Shown here: in pieces, positions 37,006 to 47,646 of the stretch
Layout of the letters: each line of letters starts with the position of its first letter
Numbering within the stretch: position 1 is the first letter of the stretch
Source of the DNA: Sphingomonas sp.
GTDB taxonomy: Bacteria > Pseudomonadota > Alphaproteobacteria > Sphingomonadales > Sphingomonadaceae
Assembly (NCBI RefSeq): GCF_017745215.1
Contig: NZ_JAGHZV010000017.1
Span: forward strand, 1-64,000
Direction of reading: 5' to 3'
Length of the DNA: 64,000 nucleotides
Program-made: the position numbers and the translations under genes
The notes under the pieces: generated by a model
Told to the model about the DNA's origin: nothing
Seen by the model: the letters and a program-made list of their open reading frames with translations, nothing else
Databases searched by the model: none

Positions 37006-37866
37006 GTGTCTCCGCTCCATTTCCTCTCCGCGCCGGTCAAGCGCCGCCTCGTCGGCCAGGTGCGCGGCCTGTTCAACGACCAGGAACGCGGCGAGACGCC
37101 GGTGGTGCGCCGGCCCGACGACGGGCTGTTCGGGCCCCGATCGGTGTGCTGGCGCGTGCACGGCGACGTGACGACGATGATGGTTGGCGGCGTCGCGGCG
37201 CTGCTGCTCCAGATGCTCCACCCCGCGGTGCTCGCCGGCGTGTGGGACCATTCGGCGTTCCGCGGCGACATGATCGGGCGGCTGCGGCGCACCGCGCGCT
37301 TCATCGCGGTGACCGGCTTCAGTTCGCGCGAGGACGCCGCGGCGGCGATCGCCAAGGTGCGCGAGGTGCATACGCGCGTGAAGGGCATCCTGCCCGACGG
37401 CACGCCCTATTCGGCCGACGACCCGCACCTGCTCGCCTGGGTGCATGTGAGCGAGGCGGTGAGCTTCCTCGACGCCTGGATCCGCTATGCCGAGCCGCGG
37501 ATGTCGATGGCCGACCAGGATCGCTATTTCGCCGAATTCGCGCTGATCGCCGAAGCGCTCGGCGCCGATCCGGTCCCGCGGACGCGCGCGGCGGCCGAGG
37601 CGTTGGTGACCGCGTTCCGCAGCGAGCTGAAGGTCGACGAACGCACCCGCGAGGTGGCGCGGATGGTGCTCGAGCAGCCGGCGCCCAGCCTTGCGGCCAA
37701 GCCCTTCCAGTTGCTCACCTTCGAGGCGGCGATCGACCTGCTCCCCGACTGGGCGCGTGCGATGCACGGGCTCTCGGGGCCGGGGTTGGCAAGGCCGGTG
37801 GTGCGCGGCGGGACCTGGGGCCTGGCGGGCACGCTGCGCTGGGCGTTCGATTTGGAGCGGCGATAG
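37006..37866 (+). CDS. MpaB-type oxygenase (DUF2236)
   Basis: 286 residues. SVCWRVHGDVTTMMVGGVAALLLQMLHPAVLAGVWDHSAFRGD, then RLRRTARFIAVTGFSSREDAAAAIAKVREVH and LLAWVHVSEAVSFLDAW match the DUF2236/MpaB family, heme-binding latex-clearing-protein-like oxygenases with conserved Arg and His residues. Substrate unknown. The start is GTG at 37006; it is 136 bases from the divergent transpeptidase gene. A REP-like repeat follows its stop after 13 bases, and could terminate transcription towards the convergent gyrB. Confidence 0.85.
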   Translation: MSPLHFLSAPVKRRLVGQVRGLFNDQERGETPVVRRPDDGLFGPRSVCWRVHGDVTTMMVGGVAALLLQMLHPAVLAGVWDHSAFRGDMIGRLRRTARFIAVTGFSSREDAAAAIAKVREVHTRVKGILPDGTPYSADDPHLLAWVHVSEAVSFLDAWIRYAEPRMSMADQDRYFAEFALIAEALGADPVPRTRAAAEALVTAFRSELKVDERTREVARMVLEQPAPSLAAKPFQLLTFEAAIDLLPDWARAMHGLSGPGLARPVVRGGTWGLAGTLRWAFDLERR

Positions 37867-37879
37867 CAGCTCTCTAAAC

Positions 37880-37961
37880 CGTTATCCCGGCGAAAGCCGG
37901 GACCCAGAGTTACAAAGGACCTCGCTCGTGGCCCCGGGTCCCGGCTTTCGCCGGGATGACG
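37880..37961. repeat. REP-like inverted repeat, family A, copy 5
   Basis: Arms as in copy 1, but the left arm starts GTTATCCCGG, one change from the consensus. It lies between convergent genes (MpaB-type oxygenase and gyrB), 20 bases beyond the gyrB stop, a terminator position. Confidence 0.9.
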
Positions 37962-37981
37962 ATGAACGTGGGTGTCGGCGC

Positions 37982-40816
<2,835 letters not shown>

Positions 40817-42235
40817 ATGAAGACATTGGTCGCGGCGATCATGGGGGCAGGGCTGCTGGGGGCGCTTCCCGCCGCCGCGCAGGATGCGGGCGCGCTCCGC
40901 TCCGACCAGGCGAAGTTCTTCGAGCTCTACAAGGAGCTGGTCGAAACCAACACCGTGGTGAACGTCGGCAGCTGCACCAAGGCGGCGGGGCAGATCGCCG
41001 TGCGGCTGAAGGCGGCCGGGTTCACCGACGGCCAGATCGTCCCCTTCGCGACGCCCGAGCATCCCGAGGACGGCGGGCTGGTCGTCGTCTATCCGGGCAC
41101 GTCGAAGAAGGCGAAGCCGATCCTGCTGCTCGCGCACATCGACGTCGTCGCCGCCAAGCGCGAGGATTGGGTGCGCGATCCGTTCAAGCTGGTCGAGGAG
41201 AACGGCTATTATTACGCGCGCGGCACCGTCGACGACAAGTCGATGGCGGCGATCTGGTCGGACGCGCTGATCCGCTTCAAGGAAGCCGGCTACAAGCCCA
41301 GGCGCACGATCAAGATGGCGCTGACCTGCGGCGAGGAGACGACCTGGGCGTTCAACGGCGCCGAATGGCTCGCCAAGAACAAGCGCGAGCTGATCGATGC
41401 CGAATTCGCGCTCAACGAAGGCGGCGGCGGCCAGACCGACGGCCATGGCAAGCTCGTCGTCCAGACGATGCAGGTCGGCGAGAAGGCGGTGCAGAACTAT
41501 CGGATCGAGACGACCAACCCCGGCGGGCACAGCTCGATCCCGGTGCGCGACAATGCGATCTACGAGCTTGCCGACGCGCTGGTGAAGATCCGCGAGCACG
41601 AGTTCCCGATCGAGCTTTCGGACACGACGCGCGCCTTCTTCGCCAAGGCCGGCATCGCGCGCGGCGGCGACATGGGCGCAGCGATGATCGCACTCGCGAA
41701 AGACCCGAGCGACAAGGCATCGGAGGCGATCGTCAACACCGATCGCAGCTTCCATTCGATGCTGCGCACGACGTGCGTCGCGACGCTGATCGAGGGCGGC
41801 CACGCCAACAATGCACTGCCCCAGCACGCCGAGGCCAACATCAACTGCCGCATCTTCCCCGGCCATCCGATCGAGGAGGTCCAGGCCGAGCTCGTCAAGG
41901 CGATCGGCGACGCCAGGGTGAAGATCACGCCGGTGCCGCCGCTCCGCCCGATCGCAAGCCCGCCGCCGCTCGACCCCAAGGTGGTCGGCCCGGCGGAGAA
42001 GCTCGTCGCCAGATATTTCCCCGGCGTGCCGGTGATCCCGTCGATGTCGACCGGGGCGACCGACGGCATCTTCCTCGAGGCCGTCGGCATCCCGACCTAT
42101 GGCGTGCCCGGGCTCTGGCTCGATCCCGATCTCAACGGCATCCACGGGCTCAACGAGCGGATCGAGGCCAAGTCGCTCTACACGGGCCGCGACTATCTGT
42201 TCGACCTGGTGAAGGCGTACGCCGACAAGGAGTGA
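40817..42235 (+). CDS. Secreted M20-family metallopeptidase
   Basis: 472 residues. A signal peptide (AAIMGAGLLGALPAAAQ) puts it in the periplasm. Zinc-binding motifs of the M20 family: LLLLAHIDVVAAKREDW, GRGTVDDKSM-like segment ARGTVDDKSMAA with bridging Asp, TCGEETTW with Glu-Glu, GGHSSIP in the lid domain, HANNALPQHAEANINCRIFPG, and the final His in NGIHGLNER. Likely an aminopeptidase/carboxypeptidase on short peptides. GGGAGGCAGGGC is the ribosome-binding site before ATG at 40817. Its stop abuts the stop of the next, convergent gene. Confidence 0.92.
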   Translation: MKTLVAAIMGAGLLGALPAAAQDAGALRSDQAKFFELYKELVETNTVVNVGSCTKAAGQIAVRLKAAGFTDGQIVPFATPEHPEDGGLVVVYPGTSKKAKPILLLAHIDVVAAKREDWVRDPFKLVEENGYYYARGTVDDKSMAAIWSDALIRFKEAGYKPRRTIKMALTCGEETTWAFNGAEWLAKNKRELIDAEFALNEGGGGQTDGHGKLVVQTMQVGEKAVQNYRIETTNPGGHSSIPVRDNAIYELADALVKIREHEFPIELSDTTRAFFAKAGIARGGDMGAAMIALAKDPSDKASEAIVNTDRSFHSMLRTTCVATLIEGGHANNALPQHAEANINCRIFPGHPIEEVQAELVKAIGDARVKITPVPPLRPIASPPPLDPKVVGPAEKLVARYFPGVPVIPSMSTGATDGIFLEAVGIPTYGVPGLWLDPDLNGIHGLNERIEAKSLYTGRDYLFDLVKAYADKE

Positions 42236-42775
42236 TCAGCCGCTCTCGGCCGTGATCAGGTCGAACACGCGCTCGGCGTCGCGGATCATCGTGAACTGCG
42301 GCGTCCGGCTCGATGCGGGGCCCCATGAGGCGTGGCGGTCCCACGGACGGTTCTGCCACGCCTCCGCGAACAGGATGGTGCCGCGCCCGCTCCAGCCCAG
42401 CCTGAGCTGGAGGTCGGGGAGCGAGCGGATGTCGAGCGCGGTCAGCTCGCCCAGCGGGCCGGTGCGCAGGATCAGCACGCGCCGGTCGGTCACGGCGTAC
42501 CAGCTGTGCGCGCGCACCCACGCGTCGTGGAAGAAGCGCCCGGCGATGATATAGCTTCCCACGAGCACGAACGGCACGCCCCACAGCCGGAAGAAGATCG
42601 GCGCGTCACTCAGGATGACCATCGTCTCCCAGAAGAAGGCGAAGCCGCCCCACAGCAGCGAGAAGGGAATCATCAGGACGTCGGACGGCGTGAAGACGAT
42701 GCCTTGCCGGGGCCGGCCGCTCCACAGCAGCCGTTCGCCGCGCGCGAGGCGGGGCACGATGGGTGAACCCGTCAT
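42236..42775 (-). CDS. PH-like membrane protein, function unknown
   Basis: 179 residues. Two membrane helices (about 30-50 and 60-80) precede a beta-rich region, SWYAVTDRRVLILRTGPLGELTALDIRSLPDLQLRL, of the PH-like fold of bacterial PH-domain membrane proteins (bPH2 type). The opening LARGERLLWSGRPRQGIVF is typical of that group. Function unknown. ATG at 42775 has GGTTCCC nearby but no strong ribosome-binding site. It is the last gene of a possible three-gene operon with an SPFH protein and a small membrane protein, and a 64-base gap separates it from the SPFH stop. Confidence 0.75.
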   Translation of the reverse strand: MTGSPIVPRLARGERLLWSGRPRQGIVFTPSDVLMIPFSLLWGGFAFFWETMVILSDAPIFFRLWGVPFVLVGSYIIAGRFFHDAWVRAHSWYAVTDRRVLILRTGPLGELTALDIRSLPDLQLRLGWSGRGTILFAEAWQNRPWDRHASWGPASSRTPQFTMIRDAERVFDLITAESG

Positions 42776-42839
42776 GGGAACCTCCAGTCGATTGGATCGG
42801 GTTGGGATGGAAAGCGGCGGCGCGCGGCCGCCGCTCGCC

Positions 42840-43685
42840 TCACTGCGGCTGGACGATGAAGGGTAGCTGGCCGCCGCCCAGGTAGGTGGGCAGCTTGCCG
42901 TCCCACTTCTCGATCGCGCGCTGGCGCAGGATCTCGGGATTGGCGCGCAACGCGTCGCCTTCGATCTGCGAGGCCCTGGCCTTGCCTTCGGCCTGGGCGA
43001 TCTGGGCGTCGGCATTGGCCTTGACCGTCGCGACGTTCGCCTGCGCCGCGAGCGCGGCCTGCTCGTTGGCGATCTTGGTGTTGATCTGCGCGAGCACCTG
43101 GTCGGGCACGCGGATGTTCGACGCCCAGTAGAGCTGCTCGACGTGGAGGCCGAAGGGCTCGAAATAGCGCGCGACATCGGCGCGGACGAGGTTGATCAGC
43201 GCGGCCTTGCGCGGGCCGTAGATCTCCTCGACGCCGAGCTTCGCCGCTTCCTCGTTGAGCGCCGAGCGGACGGCATTGCGCAACGGCCCCGCGACGATCC
43301 CGCCCATCTCGGTGCGGTATTTCTGGAACAGGATCGGCGCGCGCACCGGATCGACGCGATAGGCGACCGAGACGTCGGCCGAAAGGTTGAGGCCGTTCCT
43401 GTCCTGGAAGTTGAATTCCTCGTTGGTCTCGCTCTGCTCGGCCGAGGTGCGCGTCCACGCATAGGTCGAGGTGTAGACCGGGTACTGGTAGATGTTGGTG
43501 CCGAAGGGCGTGAAATACCAGCCGACGCCGAGCGACGCGTCGGAGACGCCCGCAGCGCTGCCGAAATTGTTGACCTTGATGCCGACATGGCCGGGCTCGA
43601 CGCGGCTGCACGAGGTGACCGGCACGATCAGCAGCAGCAACGGCACCGCGACCAGCGGCGCGAAACGGATCAGACGAGTATTCAT
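42840..43685 (-). CDS. SPFH/prohibitin-domain protein with lipobox-like N-terminus
   Basis: 281 residues. The N-terminus is a hydrophobic segment ending in PVTSC, a lipobox-like site, so the protein may be lipid-anchored. The SPFH domain follows (RVEPGHVGIKVNNFG, NLSADVSVAYRVDP, LRNAVRSALNEEAAKLGVEEIYG) and then a coiled-coil ending in ANADAQIAQAEGKARASQIEGDAL. This is prohibitin-like: such proteins form membrane scaffolds and often regulate proteases. The start at ATG 43685 overlaps the stop of the upstream small membrane protein (ATGA). Partner genes usual for HflKC or FtsH are absent. Confidence 0.88.
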   Translation of the reverse strand: MNTRLIRFAPLVAVPLLLLIVPVTSCSRVEPGHVGIKVNNFGSAAGVSDASLGVGWYFTPFGTNIYQYPVYTSTYAWTRTSAEQSETNEEFNFQDRNGLNLSADVSVAYRVDPVRAPILFQKYRTEMGGIVAGPLRNAVRSALNEEAAKLGVEEIYGPRKAALINLVRADVARYFEPFGLHVEQLYWASNIRVPDQVLAQINTKIANEQAALAAQANVATVKANADAQIAQAEGKARASQIEGDALRANPEILRQRAIEKWDGKLPTYLGGGQLPFIVQPQ

Positions 43686-43930
43686 GAGTCCTTGTCCCTG
43701 AAGACATTCGCGAATTCGCGAGTGAGCGCCGTGCCGGTGAGAAAGCCGCCGGCGAGCGCAAGCATCGCCACGAGCGCCGCGCCGACATCGGCGAGGTCGC
43801 TGTGGAGGTTGAAGAGCGTGGGAATCAGATAGGCGAAAGCCGCCAGCTCGGCGAACACGAGCGCGCCGCATCGCAGCCCGAACCCCACGAGCCACAAATC
43901 CAGCAATTTCATTTCGGAGCTTGTCTCCAT
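43682..43930 (-). CDS. Small membrane protein upstream of the SPFH gene
   Basis: 82 residues: an opening METSSEMKLLDLW, two hydrophobic helices (GLRCGALVFAELAAFAYLIP and LADVGAALVAMLALAGGFL), and a polar tail ending VFRDKDS. The stop overlaps the SPFH gene start (ATGA), which argues that it is a real gene. GGGAG lies two bases before ATG at 43930; the next ATG at 43912 is an alternative. No family is recognised. It is too short for most gene finders to trust and could easily be missed. Confidence 0.65.
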   Translation of the reverse strand: METSSEMKLLDLWLVGFGLRCGALVFAELAAFAYLIPTLFNLHSDLADVGAALVAMLALAGGFLTGTALTREFANVFRDKDS

Positions 43931-44074
43931 CACTCCCGTAGATGCGGGGAGCGGCATCGCGCCAGGAGGCGCGACGGGGGCGCATATAGATCGCGTGTTT
44001 ATTGTTCGCAAGTGAAATCAGAGCAAATAAGTGAGTCATCTATATTCGGAACATTCTCGGCTCAACTGTAACCG

Positions 44075-44104
44075 ATGTGACAATAGGACAAAGAATATGT
44101 GACC
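44075..44104. promoter_or_regulatory. Phased direct repeat ATGTGAC, 22 bases apart
   Basis: ATGTGAC occurs at 44075-44081 and 44097-44103, exactly 22 bases apart, in the AT-rich gap between the small membrane protein and the broken cupin gene. Two turns of the helix separate the copies, as for a regulator that binds two half-sites on the same face. No known regulator is assigned. Confidence 0.3.
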
Positions 44105-44224
44105 TAATCGTGTATATATCGAAACATGAACTTGGATGATCGCGATCCCGCGGGGCTTCCGTGGTCGAATATCCGGCGCTATTGCGGAGCCGTGACAATT
44201 CTCGCCAAGCGGAGCGTTTGTGCG

Positions 44225-44694
44225 ATGCAGAAAATCAATCTCGCCGAGGCGTTCGACCGGATTCCGGATTGCTGGAACCCGCGGATCGCCCGCCAGATCA
44301 ACGACACCAGGTCAAGCTGGTGAAGCTTTCGGACGCGTTCGACTGGCACCACCATGCAACCGAGGACGAGATGTTCCTGGTGATCGCCGGCCGGCTGCGC
44401 ATGCACCTGCGCGATGGGCCGATCGACCTCGGCCCCGGCGAGTTCCTGGTGGTGCCGCACGGCGTCGAGCATTGCCCCGACGCGATCGAGGAGCCGTGCC
44501 ACGTGCTGCTCGTCGAACCGGGCACCACGCTCAACACCGGCACCGACGTCACCGACCGGACCCGTGCGACGCTCGAGCGGATCGACCGCTACCCCCCACC
44601 CCTCCATCCGTCATCCCGGCGAAAGCCGGGACCCAGGCTAGCAAGCCGGGCCGCTCGTGGCCTGGGTCCCGGCTTTCGCCGGGATGACGGATGA
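44225..44694 (+). pseudogene. Cupin-domain protein, frameshifted, 3' end fused to a REP-like repeat
   Basis: The frame from ATG at 44225 reads MQKINLAEAFDRIPDCWNPRIARQIND and stops at 44323. A second frame continues the expected cupin: QVKLVKLSDAFDWHHHATEDEMFLV with HHH and GPGEFLVVPHGVEHCPDA with its GxxxxPxGxxH motif. Inserting one C at 44305/44306 would give NDHQVKL and join the two. So one base is missing (or an assembly error is present). The cupin frame does not stop after LERIDRYPP but runs through the REP copy to 44694, adding repeat-encoded residues. Cupins of this type are small single-domain metal-binding proteins of various functions. Confidence 0.75.
44609..44689. repeat. REP-like inverted repeat, family A, copy 6
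   Basis: Arms as in copy 1 with a shorter spacer (TAGCAAGCCGGGCCGCTCGT). It overlaps the 3' end of the frameshifted cupin reading frame, whose stop codon lies just beyond the right arm. Confidence 0.9.
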
Positions 44695-44719
44695 GGGAGC
44701 GAGGCTGCGTATCTGTACG

Positions 44720-44757
44720 AATGAGAATTCATTCTTGTCATGAGACCAAAATCTCAT
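44720..44757. promoter_or_regulatory. Candidate TetR operator: ATGAGA motifs upstream of the SnoaL-tetR pair
   Basis: ATGAGA at 44740-44745 and its inverse TCTCAT at 44752-44757 form a perfect six-base inverted repeat with six bases between. Another AATGAGAATTCATT (44720-44733) is a near-palindrome with the same half-site. They lie 35-72 bases before the start codon of an operon that ends with a TetR-family gene, a likely self-control site. Confidence 0.5.
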
Positions 44758-44791
44758 TACGAGCTCGATCCGTCAACCGTTGGAGGACCCC

Positions 44792-45163
44792 ATGACGCTC
44801 TCGCGCGAAGCGATGGATCGCAAGATGGACCAGCATTTCGGCTATGAGGCGCGCGACGACATCGTCGGCTGGCCGCTCGGCCCGAGCCACGGGCGCGAGG
44901 GCGCGCGGCCCTTCTACGAAGCGCTGTTCGGCGACCTGAAGGACGGCGAGGTGCGCTGCCTGCGCCGGCTCTATGGCGAGGACTTCCTCGTCGACGATTC
45001 GCTCTGGCGCGGCCACGCGCCTGGACGGCCGTTCGGGATCGAAGGACAGGGACGCCCGCTCGAGTTCCGCCTGCTCCACGTCGTCGAGTTCGATGGCGGC
45101 GGCGATATCCGGCGCGAGAACGTCTGGGTCGATCTCGCCGCGATCCAGGCTCAACTGACCTAG
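44792..45163 (+). CDS. SnoaL/NTF2-like protein
   Basis: 123 residues. DIVGWPLGPSHGREGARPFYEALFGDLKDGEVRCLRRLYGEDFLVDDSLWRGHAPGRPFGIEGQGRPLEFRLLHVVEF matches the SnoaL-like, NTF2-fold group (ester cyclases/polyketide-cyclase-like). The fold suits binding of a hydrophobic small molecule, but the enzymatic role is unknown. ATG at 44792 follows TTGGAGGACCCC, a good ribosome-binding site. Its TAG overlaps the GTG of the following TetR gene by one base, so the pair is coupled, and the TetR may sense the SnoaL substrate. Confidence 0.8.
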   Translation: MTLSREAMDRKMDQHFGYEARDDIVGWPLGPSHGREGARPFYEALFGDLKDGEVRCLRRLYGEDFLVDDSLWRGHAPGRPFGIEGQGRPLEFRLLHVVEFDGGGDIRRENVWVDLAAIQAQLT

Positions 45164-45750
45164 TGGCGCGCGAGAGACAGCGCGCCCGCACGCGCAAGGA
45201 CCTGCTCCGCGCCGCCGCGCGGCTGATGGCGGAGGGGCGTTCGCCGAGCCTCGAGGAAATCGCCGAGGCCGCGATGGTGAGCCGCGCGACCGCGTACCGC
45301 TATTTCCCCGGGCTCGACGCGCTGCTCGTCGAGGCGGCGCTGGACGTGGCAGCGCCCTCGGCGGATATCCTGCGCGCCGACTCGGCGCCGGCGGGACTCG
45401 CCGACCGGCTCGCCTTCGTCGGCGACGCTTTCGACTCGATGATCCGCGAACATGAGGCGCCGCTGCGCACGATGATGGTGCACGCGCTCCAGCGGCGGCT
45501 GCGCGGCGAGGACGAGCTGCCGGTACGCCAGAACCGGCGCATGCCGGTGATCGAGGCGGCGATCGGCGACGCCGCCGAGACACTCCCGCCCGCCGCGGCC
45601 GGGCGGCTGGCGCAGGCGATGGCGCTGGTGATCGGCACCGAATCGATGCTGGTGTTCAAGGACGTGCTCCAGCTCGGCGACGAAGAGGCGCGCGAAGTCC
45701 GCCGCTGGGCGACCCGCGCGCTCGCGGGCGCGGCGCTGGCCGGCGACTAG
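45163..45750 (+). CDS. TetR/AcrR-family regulator
   Basis: 195 residues. The N-terminal helix-turn-helix reads [53 protein letters not shown]; the rest is the helical ligand-binding and dimer domain. Start is GTG at 45163, overlapping the upstream TAG by one base. Its TAG overlaps the stop of recF on the opposite strand (CTAG shared). The most likely targets are this operon and its own promoter, where ATGAGA repeats are seen. Ligand unknown. Confidence 0.92.
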   Translation: MARERQRARTRKDLLRAAARLMAEGRSPSLEEIAEAAMVSRATAYRYFPGLDALLVEAALDVAAPSADILRADSAPAGLADRLAFVGDAFDSMIREHEAPLRTMMVHALQRRLRGEDELPVRQNRRMPVIEAAIGDAAETLPPAAAGRLAQAMALVIGTESMLVFKDVLQLGDEEAREVRRWATRALAGAALAGD

Positions 45751-46814
45751 GCAGGCTCGATCCGTCCCTCGGCGACGCGGTAGCGCGTCGCTTCGCCCGG
45801 CACCGCGTCGAACAGCGCCGGCTCGGTGCCGGTCATCCACACTTGGCCGCGGCCGTCGAGCCGGTCGAACAGCGCGGCCCGGCGGCTGGGGTCGAGGTGC
45901 GCGGCGACTTCGTCGAGCAGCAGGATCGGCGCGCGGCCGGTGCGCTCGGCGACGAGCTCGGCATGCGCGAGGACGAGGCCGAGCAGCAGCGCCTTCTGCT
46001 CGCCGGTCGAGCAGAGATGCGCCGCTTGCCCTTTGCCGAGATGCGTGACGACCAGGTCGTCGCGGTGCGGACCCACCAGCGTGCGCCCGGCGGCGGCGTC
46101 GCGGCGGCGGCTCTCGGCCAGCGCGCGGGCGAGCGCAGGCGCGTCGCCTTCCCAGCCTTCGAGTGTCAGGCCGGCGCGCGCGAACACGCCCTCGGGCTGG
46201 GCGGCAAGTCGCGCGGCGAGCGCCGTCGCGGTTTCGTCGCGGGCTTCCTCGATCGCGGCGCCGTGCTCGGCCAACCGCGCCTCGAGCGCAGTCAGCCAGG
46301 CGGGATCGGGCGTTTCGTCGCCGCCGAGCAGCCGGTTGCGCTCGCGCATCGCGGCTTCGTAGCGCGTGCTGTGATGCGCGTGGCCGGGGGCGAGCGCGAG
46401 CGTCAGCCGGTCGAGGAAGCGGCGGCGCTCGCCCGCGCCTTCGACGAACAGCCGGTCCATCGCCGGGGTGAGCCACAGCACGGTGAGCCATTCGGCGAGC
46501 GAGGTCGCCGCGGCGGTCGCGCCGTTGACGCGGACCAGCCGGCGCTCGGGTGCGCCCGGCTCGGTGCCGGTGCCGATCTCGGCCTCGCCAAGCCGCGTCG
46601 CCACCGCGAAGCCGCCGCTGCCGCCCTGGCGCGCGATCTCGGCGAGCGGGGCGCGGCGCAAGCCTCGGCCCGGCGCGAGCAGCGAAACGGCTTCGAGCAC
46701 GTTCGTCTTGCCCGCACCATTCTCGCCGCTCAGCACGACGAAGCCCGGCCCGGGCATCAACGACGCCTCGGCATGGTTGCGGAAGTCGGTGAGGCGCAGG
46801 CGAGTGAGGGCCAT
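45747..46814 (-). CDS. recF: DNA replication/repair protein RecF
   Basis: 355 residues. An SMC-like ATPase for single-strand gap repair with RecO and RecR. Walker A is [11 protein letters not shown] (about 29-39); ABC-type signature [20 protein letters not shown] and Walker [21 protein letters not shown] follow; the opening [17 protein letters not shown] is characteristic. Length is normal. ATG at 46814 follows the usual first residues. It lies on the minus strand with dnaN upstream and gyrB downstream, though each is separated from it by unrelated genes. Confidence 0.96.
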   Translation of the reverse strand: MALTRLRLTDFRNHAEASLMPGPGFVVLSGENGAGKTNVLEAVSLLAPGRGLRRAPLAEIARQGGSGGFAVATRLGEAEIGTGTEPGAPERRLVRVNGATAAATSLAEWLTVLWLTPAMDRLFVEGAGERRRFLDRLTLALAPGHAHHSTRYEAAMRERNRLLGGDETPDPAWLTALEARLAEHGAAIEEARDETATALAARLAAQPEGVFARAGLTLEGWEGDAPALARALAESRRRDAAAGRTLVGPHRDDLVVTHLGKGQAAHLCSTGEQKALLLGLVLAHAELVAERTGRAPILLLDEVAAHLDPSRRAALFDRLDGRGQVWMTGTEPALFDAVPGEATRYRVAEGRIEPA

Positions 46815-46859
46815 GGCGCGGCGATAGACGGCGCGCGGGCCCGCGTCACCTGCGGGCGC

Positions 46860-47621
46860 TCAGATGCCCTTGAGCCCTGCCGCCTCGAGCTCGGCCTGGG
46901 CGATGCGGTAGCGCGCCGGCTCGGCGATCCCGAGCCGCTGGCGGGCCTGGTCGATCGGCTCGGCCATCAGTGCCTCGTAATCCTCGCCGTGGAGCCATTC
47001 GGCGCGCTTGCCGTGGCGATAGCCTTCGATCACGGCCTTGAGGAAGTCGGTGCTGCCGGTGACGCGCAGGCTCTTGAACGCCGCGCCCATCGCGATGAAG
47101 CCCCAGCCGAGCCCGCCAGTCTGCGCATAGGAGAAGGCGACGAGGCAGGCCTCGCCGAGATGCTCGCTCGCCTTGTAGCCGGTGAGCACGTGCCAGAGGT
47201 CGTGGATGTCGCGCTCGCGGCGGCCCATCCAGGCATAGGGGTGCTCGACGTCGACGCCCTGGAACGCGCCTTCGGCCATGCTCAGCTCGGCGAGTCCGTC
47301 GGCCGTATAACCGGTGCTGTCGAGAAACTGGCGATAGGCCGCGCCGACGGTGCCTTCGGCGAAGCTGTCGATCCAGCCGCGATCGGTCAGCCGCGTGGCG
47401 AGCTCGAGCCGGCGATAGGCGAGGCGGCCACCGTTCGGCAGGGTGAGCAGGCGGCGATAGTTGCGCTGGGTCACGTCGCCGTTGAGCGCGCGCATGATCC
47501 GGAACACCTGGTGGGTGTCGTCGCCATTGGCGAGCAGCTTGCCCAGCGCGCGGAACGCCGTGCTCCAGTCGCGCTTCATCGGGATGCCGGGATTGTGAGT
47601 CGGGGCGGGAAGCGTGGCCAT
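46860..47621 (-). CDS. COQ4 homologue (ubiquinone biosynthesis)
   Basis: 253 residues. The conserved metal-site motif HDLWHVLTGY (about 140-149), with upstream RRERD, is the hallmark of COQ4, an accessory protein of coenzyme-Q synthesis; AEGAFQGVDVEHPYAW and FSYAQTGGLGWGFIAMG are also typical. Present in many sphingomonads. ATG at 47621 (MATLPAPTHNPG) is the first reasonable start; an in-frame codon 57 bases earlier overlaps the end of the upstream GT-C gene. It is 25 bases downstream of that gene's stop and precedes recF by 45 bases. Whether it acts in ubiquinone synthesis here is inferred. Confidence 0.88.
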   Translation of the reverse strand: MATLPAPTHNPGIPMKRDWSTAFRALGKLLANGDDTHQVFRIMRALNGDVTQRNYRRLLTLPNGGRLAYRRLELATRLTDRGWIDSFAEGTVGAAYRQFLDSTGYTADGLAELSMAEGAFQGVDVEHPYAWMGRRERDIHDLWHVLTGYKASEHLGEACLVAFSYAQTGGLGWGFIAMGAAFKSLRVTGSTDFLKAVIEGYRHGKRAEWLHGEDYEALMAEPIDQARQRLGIAEPARYRIAQAELEAAGLKGI

Positions 47622-47646
47622 GGCCCGCTCGCTACTTACATTGCTG

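Noticed and set aside
42236..43177. Extended frame upstream of the PH-like membrane protein start
   Set aside because: The extension overlaps the SPFH coding sequence in another frame and is Arg/Ser rich; the ATG at 42775 begins the recognisable domain.
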